DNA of 64,000 nucleotides from Chalciporus piperatus (taxonomy: Eukaryota > Basidiomycota > Agaricomycetes > Boletales > Boletaceae), in the NCBI GenBank assembly GCA_038093975.1, contig JBBPTG010000046.1, positions 1-64,000 on the forward strand, given 5' to 3'. This document shows, in pieces, positions 1-10,332 of this stretch; the first letter of the stretch is position 1; each line of letters starts with the position of its first letter. Both the position numbers and the translations under genes were made by a program. The notes beneath the pieces were generated by a model. It saw only the letters and a program-made list of their open reading frames with translations, did not search any database and had not been told where the DNA came from.

Positions 1-1
1 G

Positions 2-658
2 TTCTACCTCATGATGGGATATGAACCCCGTCCTCTCCCTGCGGTGATCGCCGATTCCGCATTACCCGCTGTCGAACTTCGTCTCCACTCTCTCACCGCT
101 GCCAGAGACGAAGCGCTCGCCTCACACGAACTCGCCAGACAAGTGATGGCTGCACGAACTCGACAGAAGTTCAAACCGTTCGCCAAAGGAGACAAAGTCT
201 GGCTGGAAGCGAGGAACCTCAAACGATCCCTGACTTCCCCAAAGTTCGCCCCAAAACGGGAAGGACCCTTTACCATCACCCAAGTCCTATCTCCGCTATC
301 CTACAGACTCCGTCTCCCACAGACGTGGAGAATTCACCCCGTGTTCCATGCTTCTCTGTTATCGCCCTATCGCGAAAACCCCGTCCACGGACCGAACTTT
401 CCCGCTCCACCGCCTGACCTAATAGAAGGCGAAGAGGAATACGAAATTGAAAGAATTCTCCGTCACCGAGGTTCTTCCGGACGCCACTCATACCTAGTTC
501 GCTGGAAAGGATATTCTTCTGATGAAGACCGCTGGCTTAAAGAAGCAGACCTTACCCACGCCACAGAAGTCCTAGAAAACTATAAAAAAGCTCACCCGTC
601 CGCCTTCCCCTCTTCCCCAAGATCCCCATCTTCTGTCAGACACAAAAACCGCCGCTAA
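2..658 (+). CDS. Gypsy-1 pol, C-terminal part (integrase tail + chromodomain)
   Basis: This is the end of a Ty3/gypsy polyprotein; the frame is open from the window edge, so the protease, RT, RNase H and integrase core lie outside. Visible parts are the integrase C-terminal region, with a GDKVWLEARNLK block near residue 60 and a GPFTITQVLSP block near 85, and a chromodomain around residues 140-190 (EEEYEIERIL, YLVRWKGY, then a W followed by an acidic helix). In chromoviruses this domain guides insertion through chromatin contacts. The stop at 656-658 is only 4 nt before the ATG of the next ORF, so both probably come from one transcript. No internal stop is seen in the visible part. Confidence 0.9.
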   Translation, partial: FYLMMGYEPRPLPAVIADSALPAVELRLHSLTAARDEALASHELARQVMAARTRQKFKPFAKGDKVWLEARNLKRSLTSPKFAPKREGPFTITQVLSPLSYRLRLPQTWRIHPVFHASLLSPYRENPVHGPNFPAPPPDLIEGEEEYEIERILRHRGSSGRHSYLVRWKGYSSDEDRWLKEADLTHATEVLENYKKAHPSAFPSSPRSPSSVRHKNRR

Positions 659-662
659 GACC

Positions 663-1829
663 ATGTCCGCTCCTACCACCCCTTCGTCCTCTACTATGTC
701 TTCCATCTCTTCTCTGTCCCGTTCTTCTTCCTCTCCTACTTACCCCCCTGGCTTACCTATTCGTTCTCTACCTATTCAACCCACTCGTCCCTCCTCTCCA
801 GAACCCCCTAGCCCAACCGTCGCTGAGGCTGGATGGAATACCACCGGTCTCCCATTAAACTCCGCTGGATGGCCGATCTTGCAGGAAGACCTAGACGCCC
901 CCACGCATATTGCCGCTACTCCCACGGTCAGAGTCCTACCCATTGAACTACCACTCACCGCCCATCGTCTTCGCGACGAGTTGATGGATAATGCCGTTAT
1001 GGATCGCATGTCCCAATTCTTGCTAGACTCACGACTCTCGGTACCCATCGGAGCCCACCTTGATCTGGGGTCACCCCTCTTCGCCCTTTACCGCGCCTAC
1101 CTGCAAGCATCCCGTCTCGCCAATCTTCCTCCTTCCCTGACGACGGTTCACCAAGCTCATTCAGAAGCTGCTTCCATCCGCAATATCCACGGTGATTTAA
1201 TTACCAACCTCAGCATTGCTCTCTACGAGCTACGGATGCCGGAGTTTCTGGACGACCTAGACCGTTACCTCAGAGAGTCCGCCTCTGCGGCTCAATCCCC
1301 CATCCCTGTCATCGGAGTTTCTACCTCATCTCTCCCCTCGTCGACGCCTTCCGCATCTAGCTCCCCTTTGAACGATGAAGAAGAGGCAGTGTTCTTTCGT
1401 GCAGAACGCAACCATATTACCTCGCAACGACAACGGACTGGCACCATACCTCTATCCACCTCACATCCCCAGTACCATGACGCCTGCTTCGTATGTCACA
1501 GACTGGGCCATATACGTATCCACTGTCCCGTATACCAGTGTCCCACGTGCTTCCGCTGGGCACCCGGTCACATTCAAGGTCGTTGCCCACTTAGGCGTGG
1601 GCAGAGACATACAACCACGCCACCTGTTGCGCCCTCTTCCCGTTCCCGCCGATCAACGAATACCAATCGAGCTGCTCGACGCCCCCCTCCACTCTATACC
1701 CGTATCTCGGGTGAGACTTATTCACGCGACGACGACGACGCCACTCTCTATGACGGAGATGATCCGACCGACGATGTCGGATATGCAAACATGACCGGTT
1801 CTCCTGGACATTACGGGTTAAACATTTGA
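663..1829 (+). CDS. Gypsy-1 ORF downstream of pol with two CCHC knuckles
   Basis: This 388-residue ORF lies between pol and the 3' LTR, the position env occupies in retroviruses. The first ~70 residues are Ser/Pro/Thr-rich. The middle is a mostly helical-looking region. Near residues 270-310 there are two zinc-knuckle-like motifs: CFVCHRLGHIRIHC (CX2CX4HX4C) and CPTCFRWAPGHIQGRC (CX2CX6HX4C). The tail is Arg- and Asp-rich. Zinc knuckles normally sit in Gag nucleocapsid, so this may be a relocated nucleic-acid-binding protein; I see no membrane segment or signal peptide that would make it an envelope. The ATG follows the pol stop by 4 nt, compatible with reinitiation. The function is inferred from the knuckles only. 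Confidence 0.75.
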   Translation: MSAPTTPSSSTMSSISSLSRSSSSPTYPPGLPIRSLPIQPTRPSSPEPPSPTVAEAGWNTTGLPLNSAGWPILQEDLDAPTHIAATPTVRVLPIELPLTAHRLRDELMDNAVMDRMSQFLLDSRLSVPIGAHLDLGSPLFALYRAYLQASRLANLPPSLTTVHQAHSEAASIRNIHGDLITNLSIALYELRMPEFLDDLDRYLRESASAAQSPIPVIGVSTSSLPSSTPSASSSPLNDEEEAVFFRAERNHITSQRQRTGTIPLSTSHPQYHDACFVCHRLGHIRIHCPVYQCPTCFRWAPGHIQGRCPLRRGQRHTTTPPVAPSSRSRRSTNTNRAARRPPPLYTRISGETYSRDDDDATLYDGDDPTDDVGYANMTGSPGHYGLNI

Positions 1830-1874
1830 CTAGTTTTTATCTTCGTCGATGACTTGATTCTAATACGGGGGTAA

Positions 1875-2342
1875 TGTTACGATCATTCATTCTTTCCTTT
1901 CTCATTACCTTGTACTAAGTCCTAGTCGCTGGTTCGAGTCCTGCCTAGGCCTCTTATTTCTTGCTTGCTTTAGTCAGCGGATGTTCTTCGATGTTCTTTC
2001 ACATTCCATACTTCGTCATCGCTGACTCGTACTCTTACCAAGCATGACTCATTCCTATTCGTCATAGCTTGTTCTTACACATTCCAACCGGTTCCATGCC
2101 TACCCTTAACTCGTTTCTCTACTTATATAAACCCTCGAGTTTCTCCTGTAACCTTAACTTAGACCTACGCAATCTAGCTTGGTCATTCCTTGCTTCCTGT
2201 GAACCCTCTGAGAGTCACCGTCCCACTCTTGAACGGACGCTAGGCCTTAACGTGGACATCCCATCGTTAGGCTACCTTTGAAACCCTTGCTTTGACTAGG
2301 CTTTTGTGTCTACGCTTTGACCTACCCGGCACAAGCGTAACA
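1875..2342 (+). repeat. Gypsy-1 3' LTR
   Basis: The 468 bp LTR starts TGTTAC and ends GTAACA, and is preceded by the purine tract CGGGGGTAA. A TATATAA box lies at 2124-2130. The reverse complement of the same sequence recurs as a solo LTR at 42445-42905, which confirms both boundaries. It contains a perfect pol III B-box match (GGTTCGAGTCC) at 1931-1941. Confidence 0.93.
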
Positions 2343-5300
2343 TCAAGCTCATTTCCATGGGCACTTTACTCCAAGATCAAGACATCTCTCTACGGTCCGC
2401 TGGCAACGGAACACTGATAGATTTTTGGCATGCCCGTAAAAAGGCTACCATTCTTCAGTTCCATTCACATCCTGGCTCCACAATGTATTTTATACGCGCC
2501 GATGTGGTCAAGACCAAAAAAAATTTCAACTGTGAAGTTATATGCGACAGACTATGATGTTTTACATCGTCGCTTAGGACATGCTTCCAAAGATGTCATT
2601 CGCGCAGCGAAGAAGCACCTCAATGATTTCCCTGCGGTTGAAATACCAGCGGATGATCATGTTTGTCCTGGCTGTGAACTAGGCAAACAACCTAATCGTG
2701 CATTCCCGCCTACTCAATGACGTGCTACTGAACCGTTTGAACTTGTTCAGTCGGATCTCAAGTCGTTTGAAACGGAATCGTACTATAGGAACAAATACAT
2801 CATCGTTTTTTATGATGATTTTACTTCAATGTCTTGGATCAAGCCGTTGCGAAACAAAAATGACGCACTGCCTGCTACTCGACAATTTATTAAAATGGTC
2901 CAAACGCAATGGAAAAGCCAAGTAAAAGGCTGGATGTCCGATGCTGGAGGAGAATACAAGTCTAAGGCTTTTGACGAAATGCTTCGAAATGAAGGAATTC
3001 TCATATATCAAAGTGCCCCACACACTCCTCAGCAGAACGGCAGAGCTGAACGGCATATCCGTACGCTCATGGACAAGGCACAAGCGATGCGTCTTCACGC
3101 TTGCTTACCATCATCATTCTGGGAATTCGCAGTTCAACATGCTCGGTATCTCCATAACAGAATCCCTAACAGGAGACTGAACTGGAAAACACCACTAGAG
3201 CTACTAACTGGCGAACTTTCATCTCTCAATCACGTTCGCGTATTCGGATGTGGTGCCTATGTGCATCTTCCCGAAGACACTCGTGGTGGAAAGTTGCAAC
3301 CAAAATCACAGCTAATGGTTTATCTGGGAGTTTCTCCTACGAACGAAGCCAATATGCAATTTTTGCGACCTAATAATTCCATCCACACGTCTGCACACGC
3401 AGTTTTTGATGAGAATTTATTCCCCAAGTGCCCAAATTCAAAACCTCATCGTGCTGTATCCCTACCGAGACGAAGACGTCATCATCAAGAAGATGGAGAC
3501 GCTAATCAAGAGGATGGAGACACTAATCATCCTGATAGTGATCCAGAGGATGAGAACCCCCGTCGCCCAGAGCAACCACGGGTTCCACCCCCTCAACGGC
3601 CTGAGGAAATACCCCGCGATGATGAATCAGCGGATGATGACGAAGAAGAAGCAGAAATTCCTCCTGCACCAGTCACACCCCCTCGTCGTGTACCGACGAA
3701 CAATGCTCCACCAGCATTACCACCTAAAAGCGACCGTACAAGTCGCAGAGAGCGCCCACAACGTGATCGCAAGATCCCGCTTCGACCTGGAAATGTCTAT
3801 GGCGAACGCGAACATCCCACTAAAACCGTAAAGGAAGTGGAACGTCTCTCACGCTGGAAGGAACTCACTGGAGAATCATCCTCCAAAGTACCAAATATTC
3901 CCGGTGGTTTACCATCAACTCCTGAGCCACCCGCTCCTGAAACAGCATCAGCTGAGGACTCAGAAACGGAGATTGAACGACTAACCCGGGAAGGGGGAGT
4001 AAACTTGGCACGTTATCTATGTGCTAAAGCTATCAATGACACAGAGGAAAAACCCAATCACCGTGAATGGTCTTTCAGAGACATTCAGCGATTACCATCC
4101 GACGAACAGAAGCTTTGGCGTGAAGCATGCATGAAAGAATTGCAAATGCTCAAGGAACGCAAAGTGTATGAAGTAGTCGACAGACCTAAAAATCGGAAAG
4201 TCATTAAAAACCGATGGGTCTTTGACGTCAAAACCGACGGTCGTAAACGCGCCAGATTGGTTGCGAAGGGATTTTCCCAGATCGAAGGAATTGATTACGA
4301 TGAGATCTTCTCTCCAGTTGTCCGATTTGAGACAGTGCGAATGATGCTTGCACTCGCCGCTCTAGAAGATTGGCACATCACTGGACTAGACGTGCGTTCC
4401 GCATATCTATATGGTCCACTGGAAGAAGAAATCTATATGGAATTTCCAGAAGGTTTTGCCACACCTGAGTTAGCTGGCAAAGTTCTTAAACTTCGACGCA
4501 CACTATACGGCCTTAAACAAGCTGGTATTACATGGTGGCGCGAATTAAAGAAGTCTATGGAGGAACTAGGCTTTAAACAGATTTACTCAGACGCAGGCAT
4601 TTATGTCTACACACGCGGCAAAGTTTATGTCGTTGTTTATGTGGATGACACCTTCTTTTGCAGTCCCAACAAGCTTGAGATTGATCAACTCAAAGCAAAG
4701 TTTATGAAACGATGGGAATGCCGCGATCTCGGTGAGACAAATGAATTTCTCCGCATGAGAATTTGTCGAGACCGATCCAAACGCTTGATCTTTGTTGATC
4801 AATGCGATTACCTTGATAAGGTGGTTGAACGTTGCGGTATGCAAGATGCAAAACCAGCACGCACCCCTTTGCCTCAGGGATATTATCCGATCAAAAACAC
4901 ACAAGATGTTGACCCTGTGTTACGGACACGTTTCCAAGTGGTCATCGGATCCCTACTCTATATCATGCTCGGCACACGCCCGGACATAGCCTACGCAGTT
5001 ACTCAACTTGCGAGACAATCGGCAAATCCGACTCAAGAGCATTCTGATAAAGCACTCTATATCGTGAAGTACCTAAAGGGAACACGAGACTATGCTCTCG
5101 TATACGATGGAAAGAGTGGTTCTGGTTTAATCGGACTCTCTGACTCAGATCTCAGAGCTGATCCAGAACGTTCACGCTCGCAGACAGGATACTTCCTGAA
5201 ACTCGCGAATGCAGCTTTCATGTGGAATTCGCATCTCCAGAAGAATACAGCGAACAGCACCACTGAAGCTGAGTACATTGCTTTGTCTAATTGCTGCAAC

Positions 5301-5600
5301 CAAATCATTGGTGTAAAGCAAATGCTGAGTGAATTGGGATATAATCTCAAACCCGTTCCTCTCTGTGGCGACAATCAGGGATCGATATTTTTATCACAAA
5401 ATCCTGTCAACCAGAAAAAGCATAGACACATACGTATTGCTTATCACACAATTCGTGATGCAATCGAGGAAAAGCACGTTGAACTTTTCTACATCGAAGG
5501 AAATGAAAACCCTGCAGATATCTTTACAAAGAATCTGGGTTATATCAAATTCGAGAAGTTCCGTTCACTCCTTGGTCTAGTGATACATCGCGCCGATTAG
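2343..5600 (+). pseudogene. Copia-1 gag-pol, 3' two thirds, interrupted
   Basis: Ty1/copia polyprotein. It begins mid-protein (IKLISMGTLL, just after the protease in Copia-2) because Gypsy-1 has inserted here. The frame shifts at an A-run near 2514-2522, and a TGA at 2718-2720 interrupts the start of integrase. From 2829 the frame is open to 5600. Domains in order are the HHCC pre-integrase region (HRRLGH...CPGCELGK), the integrase core (FYDDFTSMSW, SDAGGEY, QQNGRAER), RT with YVDDTFFC, and a copia RNase H region (TEAEYIALS). With two lesions and a split gag it cannot be autonomous. It is a close relative of Copia-2, with domain order and spacing conserved. Confidence 0.92.
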
Positions 5601-5666
5601 TTTGTGCGCATGAATATACATTCTTACTATGCTCGCATATACTAGCGTACACTAAGCATGGGGGAG

Positions 5667-5905
5667 TGTTGAACGTATTACGCTCATAGTGTATAGTTCA
5701 CTACGTTTCCATAAACGATAGTTGATTAGGTAATCACCACTGTACACTTATATATTCAAACTCAGTCGATCTGAGTTAATACAACTCTTTAACCACAACC
5801 ACAACGTTGCAATCAGGTGAGCGAGCACAAACTCCCTTTGTGTCTACGCAGTATGCTGCTCTGGTAGTCCATAGCCTTATGGCTTAGGATGACACCAGTT
5901 CAACA
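5667..5905 (+). repeat. Copia-1 3' LTR
   Basis: The 239 bp LTR starts TGTTGAAC and ends GTTCAACA. The polypurine tract CATGGGGGAG lies immediately before it. It carries a TATA-like stretch (CTTATATATTC) near 5750. The matching 5' LTR is outside the window, to the left. Confidence 0.9.
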
Positions 5906-6028
5906 TGGATGCCATTTTAGGGCCATAGGGGAGAGCTGAGTGGGGTAGTCCGGTCTCACAGACCAATTTCCCTCTACAAGATTGGTCTGTAAGACCGTGG
6001 GAGCCTCAAAAAAGTGCTGCCAAGGGTG
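5906..6028. other. Short unassigned spacer with a hairpin
   Basis: There is no coding potential here. A hairpin with ~16 bp arms (GGTCT-ACAGACCAAT and ATTGGTCTGT-AGACC, one unpaired base each) lies around 5960-6000. Its origin is not recognised. Confidence 0.4.
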
Positions 6029-6834
6029 AAAAAAGGACGGTAAAAAGCGATTAGTTATGGACTATCGTTACGTAAATGAGGGAACTGTCAAGAATGCTTA
6101 CCCTCTTCCCCTCATTTCTGGACTTATCGACCAGCTCAAAGGAGCTGATATGTTTACTAAAATGGACCTACGTTGGGGCTACAATAATGTTAGAATAAAA
6201 GAAGGTGACGAATGGAAAGCGGCTTTCGTTACTCCATTCGGCGCTTATGAACCAGTCGTTATGTATTTCGGACTTACCAATTCTCCACCTACATTTCAAC
6301 AGATGAGGAACGATCTGTTTAGCGATCTACACGGAGTTTTGATTATTTATATTGACGATCTCATGATCTTTACATTCGGAAAAACTAAGGCACAGCACTT
6401 AGAAATAGTTAAAACTGTATTGCAACGTCTCAGAGAGAACGATCTTTACGTAAAACCAGAAAAGTGTAGTTTTGCTGTGGATTCCGTAGATTTCCTGGGA
6501 ATGGTTATCTCCCAGAAAGGCGTAGAGATGGACACTTCGAAGGTGCAGGCTATTTTGGATTGGCCAGCGCCAACTCGGTTGAAGGGTGTTCAGTCCTTTT
6601 TAGGATTGGCTAACTTCTATCGACACTTCATTCAGAGCTTCGCTGACTTTGCTCGTCCCTTGAATGACCTTACCAAAAAGGACACACCATACCGGTGGAG
6701 ACCAGAGCAACAGCAAGCTTTTGACAAGCTGAAGCAGCAATTCACAACCGCTCCGCTTTTAGCATATCCTGACCGCTCTAAAGAAGTCAGAGTGGAAACG
6801 GATGCTAGTGATATTGCAACGGGAGCTGTGCTCT
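6029..6834 (+). pseudogene. Gypsy-2 copy A: isolated reverse-transcriptase fragment
   Basis: The fragment starts inside RT (KKDGKKRLVMDYRY, with one base change before the first in-frame ATG at 6057) and ends in RNase H at GAVLS. It includes the catalytic YIDD motif, the FLGMVIS block and the start of the connection domain. It is very similar to the matching part of the full-length Gypsy-2 (19513-26113). Both ends are abrupt, with no LTR, gag or integrase. The right break coincides exactly with a CATCAGGAAAAA terminus of another element family. It is not autonomous. Confidence 0.9.
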
Positions 6835-6835
6835 C

Positions 6836-6960
6836 ACATCAGGAAAAACCCTGTATGTCATAGCCAGTCATTTGTAGTCATATGTGCATCTATGACTTAT
6901 TTGTGCACTTTTGTAAACAAATGGAACAATTTATGTACATATGGATCTTTTTTGAATTGA
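6836..6960. mobile_element. Left end of a CATCAGG-TIR element (truncated)
   Basis: The segment opens with CATCAGGAAAAA followed by CCTGTATGTCATAG-type, ATATG-rich sequence, like the left ends at 28757 and 56604. No matching right end is seen before the Plavaka gene, so this is a truncated copy joined directly to the Gypsy-2 fragment. Confidence 0.5.
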
Positions 6961-6980
6961 CATTGTAGCATCTACAACTA

Positions 6981-9900
6981 CTAGTACAACATCTGATAGG
7001 AATACTTACTAGACCAATTATTCAAAAGGAAGGTAGAACAAGTGTCTAAAACAATATCACCAGTCCAATCGGGAGAACGCTCATCATCAGTAAAATGCGG
7101 AATTAGTTGACAACTCTGCCTAATGGTTTTGAGAGGGATAATGTCACCGGGAATGGTAGGAGCCAAGTTTGAGATATTTGGAGGAAGAGAAGGTTTAGTA
7201 ACTCTATACATGTTGTGGAACTTGCCTGGTGACGCCGAATGCTTATACCACTCTACGTATGCCAATGGTTCTTTTGGCCAGGTATCAGGCGCCTGAGTCA
7301 AAAGAGAAAGGGAGGAGGGAAGTTTGAAAATAACTCGCAAACATCCTATTCGCATTCCTTTGAAAGCAAGATGTCAGATTGTTGGGTAAAAATTCAAAAC
7401 AGATACTATACTTACCTTGCAAACCTGTAGTCTCTGCATCGCTGGTATAAGCCACGACAACGGTATCAAACCTGCCTGGCTTGGCTTTGATGGAATCTAT
7501 CCCCTCTGTACCATCAACGTCGTTACCGAGTACGTCGAGAGCGAACTTGCAGGTATGCCAAATGTCCAGTTTGTCGAATGGAAGATGGGCAAATGGAATG
7601 TTGCGGCGGGGAAGAGCTTCATCAGCGGGTAGAAGGGAGTTGAGATAGGTTCGAAGATGATGAGGGAATGAGGGAGTGTGATGGTTCTTTTGGATGCTAT
7701 TGATAGTTTGGCCTGGGACGGCTGGCTGACGAGCGATCACCACGCCAGCTCCAGAAGTTTTTGGATTGAGTGGTTCCTCCCGATCATTCTGAAGGTCGTC
7801 TTGAGTCCTGTATTCGACGTAGCCCTGGAAAAGACTGATTTTCTCTTGTCACTCCAGCCACCAGGTCATTTGTGGAACTTCATTTCTGAAGTTGGAGGCT
7901 CGCCAGCCTTCCTTGGCCATGTCTATATGGAAGCGCTTGAAAGCTTCCGTGTTGTAGTTGTCCGTGGTTCTGAAGTATCGAATAGAGTCGGCGTAATGCA
8001 CGAGAGAATGGAACTTGGGGATATTGAAATGTTCTCGGATGCCCAGCCCATTTTCCCCAGTGAGGAAAATCTCTTTATTCTCGTGGAAGAGACTGAGCGA
8101 TTCCTCCATCCATTGGAGGGAATCATCGTCGTGGGTGGGGTATTGGGCTATGTATATGAAGTCGAGGAGGGCGCGGTAGGAGGTGATGACCTGGGAGGGG
8201 ACTTTACCGCCCAGGACGCCCAAGAGAATGCGGGCCATGTCCTTTCTTTCTTTGCCGGCGATTTGAGACAGTTTGGACCACCCATTGGTAAAGTGACGAA
8301 CACCGAAACAAGGAGGGAGAGTGCGGATTCGAGAATCGAGCTCCTTGGTGTCCATGAGACTGGTGCACCAGGAGGTGAGGTACTTGACAATCCCATGGTA
8401 TAGTTGGTGGAGAACGTCGGGCGTAATGGAAAGATGAATATCGCAGAGAGGGAATCCGACCCAGAAAGGTCGACTGACCCCACCAGACAGCAGCGCAGCT
8501 TTGCAAAGGTCCAGGTAATTGGAATTGGATGTGGCCTGTGCCATGGCGTTCCTTATGGTATCGGCAGTAGATTTCTGAGTGCGAGGTGGTCCAGGAACTC
8601 TCTCTTCCAGCTCATCCTCTGTGACGATACACTTGGCGCATGTCCCGTACTTGGCGCAGGTCACCAGACACTGCTCGGGATAGTCGGCGACGTACACAGC
8701 GAGGATTGGATGAACTCGCCTGACTTTCCCATCTCCTCCCGCTATCTCCACTCCTTTCTTCCCTGCCTCTATCAGTGGCTCCAATATCAACCTCATCGAC
8801 TCATGGAATAGCTGTTGAACGCGCGCCGACTGTTCTTTCTTTGTCAAGTCCTTGCCGACAATCTTGCTGATGGAGAGATAGCCGATGAGGATGCATGCAT
8901 TTTCGCTAGGCTTGCGTCGAAGGGTGCGAGGAATGTTGCCCAGCGTCAGATACACCGGATATGCCATTTTCCCCCCAGAAAACTGCGTAAGCTGTGTCTT
9001 ATCGGTTGAGATGATGACGGGGGCAACGCAGGAGTGCTCAGGTAACCGTTTCTGAGACAACTGTCAGTGACGGGGAAAACTGATGCGGATTAGACTTACC
9101 TGGACTGCTGCCCACCAATCCCTGGTCCACATCTCATGGTATATTCTCTTCTTCTTGGACAAGTTAGTAAAAATCTGTTTAGGCCTGTAGACGATGTCCT
9201 TCGCATGTGCTGGATTTCCCAATAAAGTCTTGACCGCATTGATGATGTCCCGATAGTGTATCGTGTGTCTGGCCTCAGGATCAGATTGATACCATAGCTC
9301 GCGAGTGGTCCATTTGACACGAGGCGGAATCTCGTCCACTATCTTGTGCAACTTCCTGGTGTTATGGAATGAGAGACCCAGACTTTTCACAACCTATCCG
9401 TCTGAGTCAGTTATTGTTGATCCAATGACTTGTGGCCCACCCCTTCTTGAACTGCCCATCGAGCGATCCTCCAGTCCAGCTCAGAGGCGAATGGTGTAAA
9501 CTTGGCAGCATCCGAGTCGCCAGGGCCCTCATCCATCAGGGCGTCTCCGTCAGCATCTTTCTTTCCAAACAATTTCCGCCACTTCTCATGCAACGTCTCG
9601 TCCATTCGGATCACGGTCCCCGCACGAGAAAATAGGTCTTCTTCGAAACGTTCATCTATTTCCTCTGTTTGTCGTTGGTTGGAAGCTCTGAGTCGCTGTC
9701 CAAGTCCAAGGGGACCAACTCATAGAGCTGGTCATGGAAATCCTCTATAATCTCCCTCGGGTTTTTTTTGCCAGTCAGCAGCTTGATGGGGGAGAACTCG
9801 AACTGGGCGATCTACCTCCACCTCCTCGGTCTGCAGTTCTTCGTCTGCTAGGCTACCTAGTGCAGCCGTTTTACCTTTCTTGTATTCTCTACAGCGCCGG

Positions 9901-10010
9901 GCTGAGCTCATGTGGGCTAACAAGCCCTGAGTGGTCTTGAGGCGTTTGGAACATACCGGACAGGTATATGGGTCTTCTTTAACATTGAGAGCATTGAGAA
10001 GAGTCTGCAT
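6981..10010 (-). pseudogene. Plavaka-type transposase gene with a few lesions
   Basis: Multi-exon gene read on the minus strand. Exon 1 (from ATG at 10010) encodes a CX2C...H...C finger (CPVCSKRL...). The next blocks are MDETLHEKWRKLF (~9600) and the HNTRKLHKIVD region (~9370). The catalytic core from 9060 has VIISTDKTQLTQFSGGK, HPILAVYVADYPEQ and ITPDVLHQLYHGIVK, which I know from Plavaka (CACTA-like) transposases of Agaricomycetes. Introns 9061-9099 and 7358-7415 have GTAAGT donors and preserve frame. Lesions are an in-frame TGA at 7849-7851 between WWLE and QEKI, an apparent frameshift at the A-run near 9765, another near 9685, and an unclear junction near 9400. Otherwise it is nearly full length, so it decayed recently. 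Confidence 0.85.
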
Positions 10011-10332
10011 CGTGGTCTCTGGTAAAAAAAGATGTAAGATCAGTGATGTGCGCCCGGACCTGGGGAAATGTGAGAGTCATAAAACGGCGACAAAAAAGGA
10101 CACCTGCGGCTGGCCAGGACCTGACAAAGCTGAGCCCAAATGACAAGAAAATTAATGAGTCCTTGATTCCATAGTGATGTCTGTAGCGAACACGGTTCCA
10201 CACTACCGAGGATATAACGACGAGTCACGACCCAGTCAATCCAATGAACAACGATAAACTGAAAGGATAAAGAAGGCATAAGAGACCGTGAAAATGAACA
10301 TCAAAGGAACTGGAGTCTGGAGCCAATACTCT
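10011..10332. other. Intergenic gap between Plavaka and FunK1 genes
   Basis: About 320 bp with no convincing coding exon on either strand. Since both genes read leftward, this would hold the Plavaka promoter and the FunK1 3' UTR. No transposon terminus or clear TATA was recognised. Confidence 0.4.

Noticed and set aside
1921..1960. tRNA gene in the Gypsy-1 LTR
   Set aside because: Only a T-arm/B-box match; no acceptor stem, D-arm or A-box upstream.
5960..6005. Hairpin as a terminator or small RNA
   Set aside because: Single occurrence in unassigned sequence, no flanking gene or poly-T context to support a role.
7678..8811. Long plus-strand open frames at 7678-8403 and 8404-8811
   Set aside because: They are antisense shadows of the Plavaka transposase exon, which has clear motifs and introns on the minus strand.
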